The translations under genes and the position numbers were made by a program. Below the pieces are notes generated by a model that was not told where the DNA came from, made no database searches, and saw only the letters and a list, made by a program, of their open reading frames with translations. 64,000 nt of DNA from Nocardioides sp. JQ2195 (GTDB lineage: Bacteria; Actinomycetota; Actinomycetes; Propionibacteriales; Nocardioidaceae). How positions within the stretch are numbered: the first letter of the stretch is position 1; every line of letters starts with the position of its first letter. Location of the stretch: contig NZ_CP050902.1 in NCBI RefSeq assembly GCF_012272695.1, forward strand, positions 3,100,001 through 3,164,000, given 5' to 3'. Positions 8,846 to 18,000 of this stretch are shown one piece after another.

Positions 8846-9757
8846 ATGACCAACCAGGCTGTCTCCGACGAGCTCTTCGCGCCGGTCAGTGCAGAGGTCG
8901 AGCTCTGCTACCAGACCTTCGGCGACCCCTCGGGAGACCCGCTGCTGCTGGTGATGGGCCTCGGTGGGCCGATGATCTGGTGGGACGACGACTTCTGCCA
9001 TCTCCTTGCTGACAAGGGTTTCTTCGTCATCCGCTACGACAACCGCGACACCGGCCGGTCCTCCGTGCAGCGGGGCCGGGTGCGCCGCGCCGACCTGGTC
9101 CGCGCCTTCCTCACCGGCCGCGGCAACGCGCCGTACTCCCTCTCGGACATGGCCTCCGACGGCATCGGTCTCCTCGACCACCTCGGCATCGACGCGGCCC
9201 ACGTGGCCGGCATCTCGATGGGCGGCATGATCGTGCAGACCATGGCCATCGACCACACGGCGCGCGTGCGGTCGATGACGTCCATCATGTCGACGACCGG
9301 CAAGCGCTCGGTCGGCTGGCAGGACCCGAAGCTGCTGCCCCGCCTGCTCGCCGGCAAGCGGGTCGAGCGTGAGGCCTACGTGAAGACCGCGGTGGCCTTC
9401 GCCAGGCTGATCGGCTCACCCCACTATCCCGAGCCGGTCGAGCGAGCCACCAAGCGATCCGAGGAGACCTTCGATCGCGGACTGAACGGACCCGGGGTCC
9501 TGCGCCACATGATGGCGATCCTGACCCAGCCGAATCGCTCCAGATCCCTGCACTCGTTGACGATTCCCTCCCAGATCATCCATGGGCTGAGTGACCGGAT
9601 GGTGCACGTCTCCGGAGGACGAGCCACCTCCGCGGCCATTCCGGGCTCCGAGCTGCTGCTCGTCGACGGCATGGGCCACGACCTTCCCCCCGAGCTGTGG
9701 GAGTCCGTCACCGAGGCGATCCGACGGACCGCGAACAGGGCGTCGGCCTCGTCCTGA
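8846..9757 (+). CDS. Alpha/beta hydrolase
   Basis: A 303-residue alpha/beta hydrolase of the type with PLLLVMGLGGPMIWW near the N-terminus, FFVIRYDNRDTGRS and the nucleophile elbow GISMGG (122-127, Ser124). SQIIHGLSDRMV and GMGHDLP supply the likely acid and histidine. It resembles polyketide-cyclase/aclacinomycin-methylesterase-like and TAP-type hydrolases. No substrate can be assigned. The ATG at 8846 has a weak GGAG just upstream. It is divergent from the other hydrolase gene; the two are not close paralogues. Confidence 0.82.
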   Translation: MTNQAVSDELFAPVSAEVELCYQTFGDPSGDPLLLVMGLGGPMIWWDDDFCHLLADKGFFVIRYDNRDTGRSSVQRGRVRRADLVRAFLTGRGNAPYSLSDMASDGIGLLDHLGIDAAHVAGISMGGMIVQTMAIDHTARVRSMTSIMSTTGKRSVGWQDPKLLPRLLAGKRVEREAYVKTAVAFARLIGSPHYPEPVERATKRSEETFDRGLNGPGVLRHMMAILTQPNRSRSLHSLTIPSQIIHGLSDRMVHVSGGRATSAAIPGSELLLVDGMGHDLPPELWESVTEAIRRTANRASASS

Positions 9758-9798
9758 TCCTCGCCAACCGCGTGCTCGACCCTGTGGACTCTTGCCAA

Positions 9799-9809
9799 AT
9801 TGCAGCAAT
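9799..9809. promoter_or_regulatory. Small palindrome upstream of sugar ABC operon (possible operator)
   Basis: ATTGC-A-GCAAT is a perfect 11-bp inverted repeat 38 bp before the substrate-binding protein gene. Carbohydrate importers of this type are often repressed by LacI-family proteins that bind short palindromes. No regulator gene is adjacent, so this is only a candidate. Confidence 0.35.
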
Positions 9810-9847
9810 AGCGCGAGTGTGATGTAGACCACGACAGGGAGGCACTC

Positions 9848-11182
9848 GTGAAGCAACCCTCAACGCACCAAGGGCGCAGGCGTCGCCGTCTGGCCGCCCT
9901 CGCGTCACTGGCTTGCACAGCCGGTCTGCTCACCGCTTGCTCGGCCTTCGGTGCCGACGACGGTCCCCCGACACTGAATTGGTACGTCAACCCCGACGGT
10001 GTCGAGACCCTGACCAAGCTGGCCGAGCAGTGCAGCACCGACGACTACGACATCGAGATCCAGCTGCTGCCCGCCGGGGCCACGGACCAGCGCACCCAGT
10101 TGGCCCGCCGGCTCGCCGCCAAGGACTCCTCGACGGACCTGATGAGCCTCGACCCGGTGTTCGTCCCGGAGTTCGCCAACGCTGGTTGGCTCGAGCAGCT
10201 GCCCGAGGACGTGGCCGCCAAGGCAGTCGACGAGGACGTCCTGTCCGGTGCCGCGGAGACCGTCAAGTGGGACGACGCCGTCTATGCCTTCCCGCAGTGG
10301 GCGAACACGCAGGTGCTCTGGTACCGCAAGTCCCTCGCCGAGAAGGCCGGGCTCGACATGTCCCAGCCGGTGACCTGGTCCCAGATCATCGAGGCCGCTG
10401 CCAAGGAGGGCGGCACGGTGGGCGTCCAGGCCAACAAGTACGAGGCGTACGTCGTGTGGATCAACGCCCTGATCATGGGCGCCGGTGGCGACATCATCAG
10501 CGACAACGAGGCCGGCAAGGACGCCAGCATCGACCTCGACTCCGACGCTGCGAAGAAGGCCGCCGAGGTCATCAAGCAGCTCGCCGACTCGAAGGCCAAG
10601 CAGCCCGACCTCTCCACCTCCAACGAGGGCACCAGCCTGGGCCAGATGTACCCCCAGGGCGGGCCCGGCGAGTTCATGCTCAACTGGACGTTCGTCTACA
10701 AGAACTACGAGGGCGTGATCGGCGCTCCGGGTGGCCCGGCCGACAAGAAGGAGTTCGAGGACCTGGGGTGGGCACGCTATCCGCAGACCGTCGCGGGTGA
10801 GGAGTCGAAGCCGCCCATCGGCGGCATCGACATCGGTGTCGGCGCCTTCACCGAGCACCCCGACTTCGCGATGGCCGCGGCCGAGTGCGTGACCAGCACG
10901 GACGCGCAGGTTGCCCTCGCCGTCGAGTCAGGGCTCATGCCGGCACGGGGCTCCGCCTACGACGACCCGGCTCTCGCCAAGGCCTACCCCGCCGACCTGC
11001 TGAAGCTGTTCCGCGAGAGCGTGGACAGCGGTGGACCCCGTCCCAAGAGTGCCTACTACGCGACCATCTCCGCTGCGATCCAGAGCGTGTGGCACTCGCC
11101 CTTCGACGTCGACCCGGGCTCGACTCCCGAGAAGTCGGCCCAGTTCCTCTCTGACGTCCTCAACGGAAAGGCACTGCTGTGA
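9848..11182 (+). CDS. Carbohydrate ABC transporter substrate-binding lipoprotein (LpqY-like)
   Basis: A 444-residue lipoprotein that binds a sugar outside the membrane and delivers it to the two permeases downstream. An Arg-rich n-region and hydrophobic stretch end in the lipobox LTAC with C31. The mature part has the extracellular solute-binding family 1 layout, with DLMSLDPVFVPEFANAGWL and MYPQGGPGEFMLNWTFVY. Overall organisation and operon order match trehalose importer LpqY-SugABC of mycobacteria, but the ligand is not proven. GTG start at 9848 with GGGAGG 7 nt upstream. The stop overlaps the next start (GTGA). Confidence 0.85.
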   Translation: MKQPSTHQGRRRRRLAALASLACTAGLLTACSAFGADDGPPTLNWYVNPDGVETLTKLAEQCSTDDYDIEIQLLPAGATDQRTQLARRLAAKDSSTDLMSLDPVFVPEFANAGWLEQLPEDVAAKAVDEDVLSGAAETVKWDDAVYAFPQWANTQVLWYRKSLAEKAGLDMSQPVTWSQIIEAAAKEGGTVGVQANKYEAYVVWINALIMGAGGDIISDNEAGKDASIDLDSDAAKKAAEVIKQLADSKAKQPDLSTSNEGTSLGQMYPQGGPGEFMLNWTFVYKNYEGVIGAPGGPADKKEFEDLGWARYPQTVAGEESKPPIGGIDIGVGAFTEHPDFAMAAAECVTSTDAQVALAVESGLMPARGSAYDDPALAKAYPADLLKLFRESVDSGGPRPKSAYYATISAAIQSVWHSPFDVDPGSTPEKSAQFLSDVLNGKALL

Positions 11183-12117
11183 GCACGGCAACCGTGGAGA
11201 GACCCACTCGCGGCAGGGCCAAGGTCAGGGCCAGCGACCGCGCACGCGCCGAGAACTCCCTCGGCCAGAAGCTGGTGGCGCCGGCGATCATCGTGATGCT
11301 GCTGGTGACCGCCTTCCCGATGCTCCGGGCGATCTACCTGTCGGTGTTCAACTACACGCTCACCGCACCGGATGACCGCGAGTTCGTCGGGCTGAGCAAC
11401 TACCTCACCGCGCTGACGGACCCGCTCTTCTGGCGAGACACCGGGGTGACCGTGCTCTACATGGTGGTCACCGTGGCGGTCGAGCTGGTGATCGGCTTCA
11501 TCTTCGCGATGGTCATGCACAGGGTGATCTTCGCGCGCGGCGTCATCCGCACCTCGATCCTGATCCCCTACGGCATCATCACGGTCGTCTCGGGCTTCGC
11601 CTGGCAGTTCGCCTTCAGCTACCAGAACGGCTTCGTGAACAACTGGCTCCCCTTCGTCGACGAACAGTTCAACTGGTTCGGCGACACGACGCCGGCAGTG
11701 ATCGCGATCATGGTCTCCGAGATCTGGAAGACCACGCCGTTCATGTCGCTGCTCCTGCTGGCCGGTCTGGCCCAGGTCTCCGAGGACATGATCGAGGCAG
11801 CCAAGGTCGACGGCGCCACCTGGATGCAACGGCTGACCAAGGTGATCCTGCCCAACATGCAGGCAGCGATCATGGTCGCCGTGCTCTTCCGGGCCCTCGA
11901 CGCCTACCGCATCTTCGACAACATCTTCGTGATGACCAACGGCGCCTCGGGAACCGAGTCGATCTCGTTCCTCACCTATCGACAGACCATCGAACAGTTC
12001 CAGCTCGGCATGGGCTCCGCACTCTCGGTGCTGCTCTTCCTCTCCGTGCTGCTGATCGCCTGGTTGATCGTCAAGGTGTTCCGGGTCGACCTGGCCGCGG
12101 CACGGCAGGAGGGATGA
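11179..12117 (+). CDS. Carbohydrate ABC transporter permease (SugA/MalF-like)
   Basis: A 312-residue inner-membrane permease, probably six transmembrane helices after a basic 30-residue cytoplasmic N-terminus. The EAA motif is EDMIEAAKVDGATWMQRLTK (about residues 195-214). It forms a heterodimer with the next gene product. The GTG start overlaps the substrate-binding protein stop by 4 bp. The trehalose permease SugA is the closest recognised type by context. Specificity is inferred from the whole operon. Confidence 0.87.
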   Translation: MSTATVERPTRGRAKVRASDRARAENSLGQKLVAPAIIVMLLVTAFPMLRAIYLSVFNYTLTAPDDREFVGLSNYLTALTDPLFWRDTGVTVLYMVVTVAVELVIGFIFAMVMHRVIFARGVIRTSILIPYGIITVVSGFAWQFAFSYQNGFVNNWLPFVDEQFNWFGDTTPAVIAIMVSEIWKTTPFMSLLLLAGLAQVSEDMIEAAKVDGATWMQRLTKVILPNMQAAIMVAVLFRALDAYRIFDNIFVMTNGASGTESISFLTYRQTIEQFQLGMGSALSVLLFLSVLLIAWLIVKVFRVDLAAARQEG

Positions 12118-12121
12118 GCAC

Positions 12122-12955
12122 ATGATGCGCAAGGTCGGTACCGCTCTCGGTTGCATCCTGATCCTGGTCTGGTGCCTGCTCCCGGTGGCCTGGATCATCT
12201 CCCTGTCCTTCAAGACCCAGGAGTCGATCACCGTCGGCAACCCCGGGTTCCTGCCCGCCGAGGGCACCAACGCCGGCTGGCAGAACTACATCGACGTCTG
12301 GGACAACGAGCAGTTCCGTCGGGCGATCCTGAACTCCATCGGCATCGCCCTGATCGCCACGGTGCTCTCGGTGATCCTCGGGACCCTCGCCGCCTACGCG
12401 ATCGCTCGGCTGGAGTTCCGGGGCAAGAAGTTCGTGCTCACCACTGCGTTGGCCATCGCGATGTTCCCGGTGGTCTCCCTGGTCGGCCCGTTGTTCGACA
12501 TGTGGCGCACGCTCGGCCTCTACGACACCTGGCCGGGACTGATCATTCCCTACATGTCGTTCACCCTGCCGCTGGCGATCTGGACCCTGACCGCCTTCTT
12601 CCGCGAGATCCCGTGGGAGCTGGAACAGGCCGCCCAGGTCGACGGCGCCACCTCGTGGCAGGCCTTCCGGAAGATCATCGTCCCGCTCGCCGCACCTGGG
12701 GTGTTCACCGCGGCGATCCTGACCTTCTTCTTCGCCTGGAACGACTTCGTCTTCGGGATCTCACTGACCTCCACCGAGGCCGCTCGTCCGATCCCGGCGG
12801 CGCTGTCGTTCTTCGTCGGCGCCGATCCGTTCAACCGACCAGCATCCTTGCTGGCCGCCGGGGCCGTGATTGCCACGATCCCGATCATCGTCATCGTCCT
12901 GGTGTTCCAGCGCAAGATCGTCGCCGGACTGACCTCCGGCGCAGTGAAGGGTTAG
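12122..12955 (+). CDS. Carbohydrate ABC transporter permease (SugB/MalG-like)
   Basis: A 277-residue permease with about six transmembrane helices. Its EAA loop is WELEQAAQVDGATSWQAFRK (about 162-181), and ILTFFFAWNDFVFG follows the MalG-family pattern. It pairs with the preceding permease. The ATG at 12122 lies 4 bp after the previous stop, and the ATPase gene begins 10 bp after its own stop. This spacing indicates one operon. Confidence 0.87.
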   Translation: MMRKVGTALGCILILVWCLLPVAWIISLSFKTQESITVGNPGFLPAEGTNAGWQNYIDVWDNEQFRRAILNSIGIALIATVLSVILGTLAAYAIARLEFRGKKFVLTTALAIAMFPVVSLVGPLFDMWRTLGLYDTWPGLIIPYMSFTLPLAIWTLTAFFREIPWELEQAAQVDGATSWQAFRKIIVPLAAPGVFTAAILTFFFAWNDFVFGISLTSTEAARPIPAALSFFVGADPFNRPASLLAAGAVIATIPIIVIVLVFQRKIVAGLTSGAVKG

Positions 12956-12965
12956 GGAGATCCTC

Positions 12966-14240
12966 ATGGCCAAGATCCAGATGAAGAACATCGTCAAGAA
13001 GTACGGCGATGGGTTCCCGGCGGTCAACGACGTGAGCATCGACGTGGCCGACGGGGAGTTCGTGATCCTCGTCGGGCCGTCCGGCTGCGGCAAGTCCACG
13101 CTGCTGCGGATGATCGTCGGGCTGGAGGACATCACCTCGGGCGACATGGTGATCGGCGAGAGGAGGGTCAACGACCTCGCTCCCAAGGAGCGCAACCTGG
13201 CGATGGTGTTCCAGAACTACGCGCTCTATCCCCACCTGACGGTCTACGAGAACATCGCGTTCCCCCTCCGTCTCGCCAAGGCCCCGGCGGACGAGATCGA
13301 CGAGAAGGTGCGCCAGGCCTCCAAGACGCTCGAGCTCGACGAGCACCTCGACCGCAAGCCGGGCAACCTGTCCGGTGGTCAGCGCCAGCGGGTCGCCATG
13401 GGGCGAGCGATCGTCCGTGACGCCGACGCGTTCCTCTTCGACGAGCCGCTGTCCAACCTCGACGCGAAGCTGCGTGGCCAGATGCGCACCGAGATCTCGC
13501 GGCTCCAGAAGCGCCTGGGCATCACCACGGTCTACGTCACCCACGACCAGACCGAGGCCATGACACTGGGCGACCGGGTCGCCGTGCTCAAGCGCGGCAT
13601 CCTGCAGCAGCTGGCCACACCGCGGGAGCTCTACACCCAGCCGAACAACCTGTTCGTGGCCGGCTTCATCGGCTCCCCGCCGATGAACTTCCTGCCCGCG
13701 AAGGTCGAGGGAGACTCCATCTCGCTGCCGTTCGGCACGGTGAGCCTGCCGCCGGAGAAGGCGGCCAGGGCGCAGGGCAAGGGACTGCTCATCGCCGGCA
13801 TCCGCCCCGAGCACTTCGAGGACGCAGCGGTCGCCACCAACGCCGACGAGGGGTCCACCTTCAGCGCCAAGGTCGACGTCGTGGAGTGGCTCGGCAACGA
13901 GGCCTACGCCTACATCCCCTTCGAGGCTCCGCCCGAGGTCCAGGCACAGCTCGACCAGCTGGAGAAGGACCTCGACGGCGAGTCGATGCGCACCCAGCTC
14001 GTGGTCTCGCTCGACGGCGCCTCCACGGTCGCGGCCGGCGACGACGCCCGGATCTGGGTGGATGCGTCGCAGATCCACCTCTTCGATCCCGCAACCGGCG
14101 AGAACCTCACTCTCGATCGCCAGGTCCAACCCAACGAGCAGGCCGACGACACTGCGGTGCGCGAAGGCGCCGAGGCCGACGGCACCGCCGTGCGCACGGG
14201 CGAGCAGGCCGAGCCCACCGCGGTCCGCGACAGCGAGTAG
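12966..14240 (+). CDS. Carbohydrate ABC transporter ATPase (SugC/UgpC/MsmK-like)
   Basis: A 424-residue ATPase powering the sugar importer. Walker A GPSGCGKST (37-45), signature LSGGQRQRV (135-143), Walker B AFLFDEP (155-161), switch His in YVTHDQ. The regulatory MalK-type OB/TOBE region follows to about residue 375 (GIRPEHFED, DVVEWLGNEAY). The last 40 residues are an unusual acidic tail with three copies of a TAVR unit (DDTAVREG, DGTAVRTG, EPTAVRDS) not expected in the family. The gene ends 3 bp from the convergent cobF stop. Confidence 0.9.
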   Translation: MAKIQMKNIVKKYGDGFPAVNDVSIDVADGEFVILVGPSGCGKSTLLRMIVGLEDITSGDMVIGERRVNDLAPKERNLAMVFQNYALYPHLTVYENIAFPLRLAKAPADEIDEKVRQASKTLELDEHLDRKPGNLSGGQRQRVAMGRAIVRDADAFLFDEPLSNLDAKLRGQMRTEISRLQKRLGITTVYVTHDQTEAMTLGDRVAVLKRGILQQLATPRELYTQPNNLFVAGFIGSPPMNFLPAKVEGDSISLPFGTVSLPPEKAARAQGKGLLIAGIRPEHFEDAAVATNADEGSTFSAKVDVVEWLGNEAYAYIPFEAPPEVQAQLDQLEKDLDGESMRTQLVVSLDGASTVAAGDDARIWVDASQIHLFDPATGENLTLDRQVQPNEQADDTAVREGAEADGTAVRTGEQAEPTAVRDSE

Positions 14241-14243
14241 TCG

Positions 14244-15017
14244 CTACGGCACCGCAGGCCGTCTCAGGAGATAGGTGTCCATCACCCACCCTGAGGCGGC
14301 CTTTGCCCGCGCCCTCGCGCTCTCGACCTCCGGGAGCACGTCGGCCAACGGGCCAGCGACCAGGACCTGGTCGGTGGTGCCGAGGTTGGCACCCCACCAC
14401 ATCAGCCATCCCGGTTGACCGAGGAGTGCCGAGCAGGCCAGGTCCCCGTCGAGCATGACGACGAGGTTGTCGTGGCCCTGCCAGACGGCCTCGAGCAACC
14501 GGCGGCCGGTGGTCACCAGGATCGGCTGGCCCACCTCGTGCAGCACGATCCGGTGAGCAGCGGCGAGCACCTGCAGGCTGGAGATGCCCGGCAGCACGTC
14601 GTGTTCGAACTCCACGTTGCCGCGCGCGAGGATCCGCTCGACGATCCGGATCGTCGAGTCGTAGAAGGCCGGGTCGCCCCAGACCAGGAAGGCCGCGTCA
14701 CCGGCGCGCTCGAGCAGCACCTGCTCGTACGCCGCCGCACGGGCGTCGTGCCAGTCCGTGACCGCCCCCGTGTAGTCGGTCGGGTCGTCGCGGTCGCGCG
14801 GAGGATCCGGGACCGCGACGAGCTCGGGGTTGCCGTGGCGCCGGCAGATCTCGCGTCGCGCCTCGAGCAAGGGGTCGTCTGCGGACTTGGCGGCCGCGAT
14901 CACGAAGTCGACGGACTCGATCGCGGCCGCTGCCTCGAGGGTGATCTGGTCCGGGTGCCCCGAACCGATCCCGACCAGGCGGACGCGTCGTGGTCTCGAC
15001 GGCCGTTCGGCGCTCAT
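14244..15017 (-). CDS. cobF: Precorrin-6A synthase (deacetylating) CobF
   Basis: A 257-residue SAM-dependent methyltransferase of the tetrapyrrole methylase fold. In the aerobic cobalamin pathway it methylates C1 of precorrin-5 and releases the acetyl group. Visible motifs are LVGIGSGHPDQITLEAAAAI at the N-terminus (SAM loop), VWGDPAFYDST and HDVLPGISSLQ. The ATG at 15017 fits the family N-terminus; an upstream extension in frame would read repeat sequence. It is the last gene of the riboswitch-controlled ferredoxin-cobN-cobF unit, 58 bp after cobN. CobF presence marks the oxygen-dependent pathway. Confidence 0.93.
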   Translation of the reverse strand: MSAERPSRPRRVRLVGIGSGHPDQITLEAAAAIESVDFVIAAAKSADDPLLEARREICRRHGNPELVAVPDPPRDRDDPTDYTGAVTDWHDARAAAYEQVLLERAGDAAFLVWGDPAFYDSTIRIVERILARGNVEFEHDVLPGISSLQVLAAAHRIVLHEVGQPILVTTGRRLLEAVWQGHDNLVVMLDGDLACSALLGQPGWLMWWGANLGTTDQVLVAGPLADVLPEVESARARAKAASGWVMDTYLLRRPAVP

Positions 15018-15075
15018 TCCTCCACCACCGGGAGACCTGCGCTCGCCGACGCTCGCTGCCCCACCACCGGGAGGC

Positions 15076-18000
15076 TCACCCTCGGTCCTCGATGTCACCT
15101 TCGAGGTCGAGGTAGACCTGCTGCATCGCGGCGATCACCTCCGGGTCGGGCTCGGCCCACAGGTCACGCTCCGCGGCTTCGTGCAACCGCTCGATGATCC
15201 CGCGCAGCGCCCAGGGATTGGCGTCCTTCATGAACTCCTGGTTGTCCGCGTCGAGGACGTACTCCTTGGCGAGCGTGTCGTACATCCAGTCGTGGACGAC
15301 CCCCGCCGTGGCGTCGAAGCCGAAGAGGTAGTCGACCGTGGCGGCCAGCTCGAAGGCACCCTTGTAGCCGTGGCGCTGCATCGCGCCGATCCATCGCGGG
15401 TTGACCACCCGGGCTCGGAAGACGCGGGCGGTCTCCTCGGCGAGTGACCTCGTGCGCACCGCGTCAGGCGTGGTCGAGTCGCCGACGTACGCGCGTGGGG
15501 CGTTGCCGGTGAGCGCGCGGACCGTGGCGATCATGCCGCCGTGGTACTGGAAGTAGTCGTCGGAGTCGGCGATGTCGTGCTCGCGGGTGTCGATGTTCTT
15601 GGCCGCGACGGTGATGCGCCGGTAGTTGGCCGTCATGTCGTCACTCGCCGCCACACCGTCGAGGCCACGACCGTAGGCGAAGCCGCCCCACTGCGTGTAG
15701 ACCTCAGCCAGGTCCTTGTCGTCGCGCCAGTTCCCGGACTCGATCACCTGCAGGATGCCGGCGCCGTACGCCCCCGGACGCGAGCCGAAGATGCGGGTCG
15801 TGGAGCGGCGTACGTCGCCGTGCTCGGCGAGGTCGGCGCGGGCATGGGCACGCACGGAGTTCTGCTCCACCGGTTCGTCGAGCTCGGCGGCCATGCGGAT
15901 CGCGTCGTCCATCATGGCGATCACGTGCGGGAACGCATCCCGGAAGAAGCCCGAGATCCGCACGGTCACGTCGATGCGCGGTCGCCCCAGCTCAGCCAAC
16001 GGGATCACGGACAGCCCGTTGACCCGGCGCGACGCGGCGTCCCACTCGGGTCGGATGCCGATCAGCGCCAGCACCTCCGCGATGTCGTCACCGGAGGTGC
16101 GCATCGCACTGGTGCCCCAGATCGAGAGCCCGACCGACTTCGGGTACTCCCCCGTCTCGGTGAGGTGGCGCTGCGCCAGCGAGTCAGCCATGGAGACGCC
16201 GGTCTCCCAGGCCAGCCGTGACGGGACCGCACGTGGGTCGACGGTGTAGAAGTTGCGTCCCGTCGGGAGCACGTTGACCAGGCCTCGCAACGGCGAACCG
16301 CTCGGCCCGGCGGGGATGAAGCCGCCGTCGAGGGCATGCAGCACGGCGTCGAGCTCGTCGGTCGTGCTTGCCAGTCGCGGCACCACCTGGGTGGCCGCGA
16401 ACCGGAGGATCGCGGCCAGCTCGTCGGTGGCGTCGGGCTCGTGCTCGCTGAGCACCTGCTCCACCGCGGCGACCTCCCAGTCGGCAGCTTCCATGCCGTG
16501 CACGAGTGCCTTGGCGCGCGCCTCGATCGCGTCGACCTCCGTGGCGGGCGCGTCCTCCTTGAGGCCGAGCGCGTTGCGCAGCCCGGGAAGGGATGCCTGC
16601 TCCCCTCCCCAGACCTGGGTGGCCCGCAGGATCGCGAGGACCAGGTTCACCCGGGCCTCACCGTCGGGTGCCTGGCCGAGCACGTGCAGTCCGTCGCGGA
16701 TCTGGGCGTCCTTGATCTCACACAGCCAGCCGTCGACGTGCATGATGAAGTCGTCGAACTCTTCGTCCCCCGGCTGCGACTCCAGACCCAGGTCCTGGTG
16801 CATCTGCGCGGTCTGCATCAGCGTCCAGATCTGGGCCCGGATCATCGGCAGCTTGGGCGGGTCCATCGCCGCGATGTTGGCGTACTCGTCGAGCAGCTGC
16901 TCGAGCTTGGCGATGTCGCCGTAGGAATCGGCACGCGCCATCGGAGGGATCAGGTGGTCGACGATCGTGGCATGGGCACGACGCTTGGCCTGCGCGCCCT
17001 CTCCCGGGTCGTTGATCAGGAACGGGTAGATCAGGGGAAGGTTGCCGATCACGGCGTCGGTGGCGCAGGCCGCCGACAGTGCGGCGTTCTTTCCGGGCAG
17101 CCACTCCATCGACCCGTGCTTGCCGAGGTGGACGATCGCGTGGGCGCCGAAGCCCTTCTCGACCCAGCGGTACGCCGCCAGGTAGTGGTGGCTGGGGGCC
17201 AGCTCCGGGTCGTGGTAGATCGCCACCGGGTTCTCCCCGAACCCGCGCGGCGGCTGGATCATGAGGACGACGTTGCCGGCGCGAAGCGTGGCCAGCACGA
17301 TCTCGCCGGCCCGGTTCACGAACAGCGTGCCGGGGGCCGCGCCCCAGGCCTCGACGATCTCCTCCTTGAGGTCATCGGGCAGGTCAGCAGTCCACTTCTC
17401 GTAGTCCTGCTCGGAGATTCTCACGTGGGAGTCGTTGAGCTGGGCGGACGTGAGCCACTCCTCGTCCTGCCCGCCTGCGGCGATCAAGGCATGGATCAGA
17501 GCGTTGCCGGCCTCGGTGTCGGACGTCTCCTCGTTGGTCGAGGAGGGAGCCCCGGCGACCGTCTCGAGACCACGGTCGAGGATCGCTGTGACCGTGTTTC
17601 TCTTCCCGAGGTCGTAGCCCGCCTCACGCAGCCGCCGCAGCAGTCGGATCGCGGAGACCGGGGTGTCGAGCCCGACGGCGTTGCCGATGCGGCTGTGCTT
17701 GGTGGGGTACGCCGACAGCATCAGCGCCAGTCGTCGGTCCTTCGGTGCGATGTGGCGAAGGCGCGCATGGTTGACCGCGATCCCGGCCACCCGTGCGCAC
17801 CGCTCGTCGTCGGCCACGTAGTGCGGGAGCCCATCCTCGTCGATCTCCTTGAAGGAGAACGGCGCGGTGATGATCCGTCCGTCGAACTCCGGGATCGCGA
17901 TCTGGTTGGCGGAGTCGAGCGGGGTGACACCGTCGTCGCTCGCCTCCCACTCCTCGCGGCTCGAGGTGAGGCAGAGCCCTTGCAGGACAGGGATGTCGAG

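Noticed and set aside
9848..14240. Firm naming of the sugar importer as lpqY-sugABC
   Set aside because: Order and domain types fit, but several other disaccharide importers look the same and there is no trehalose-specific gene nearby.
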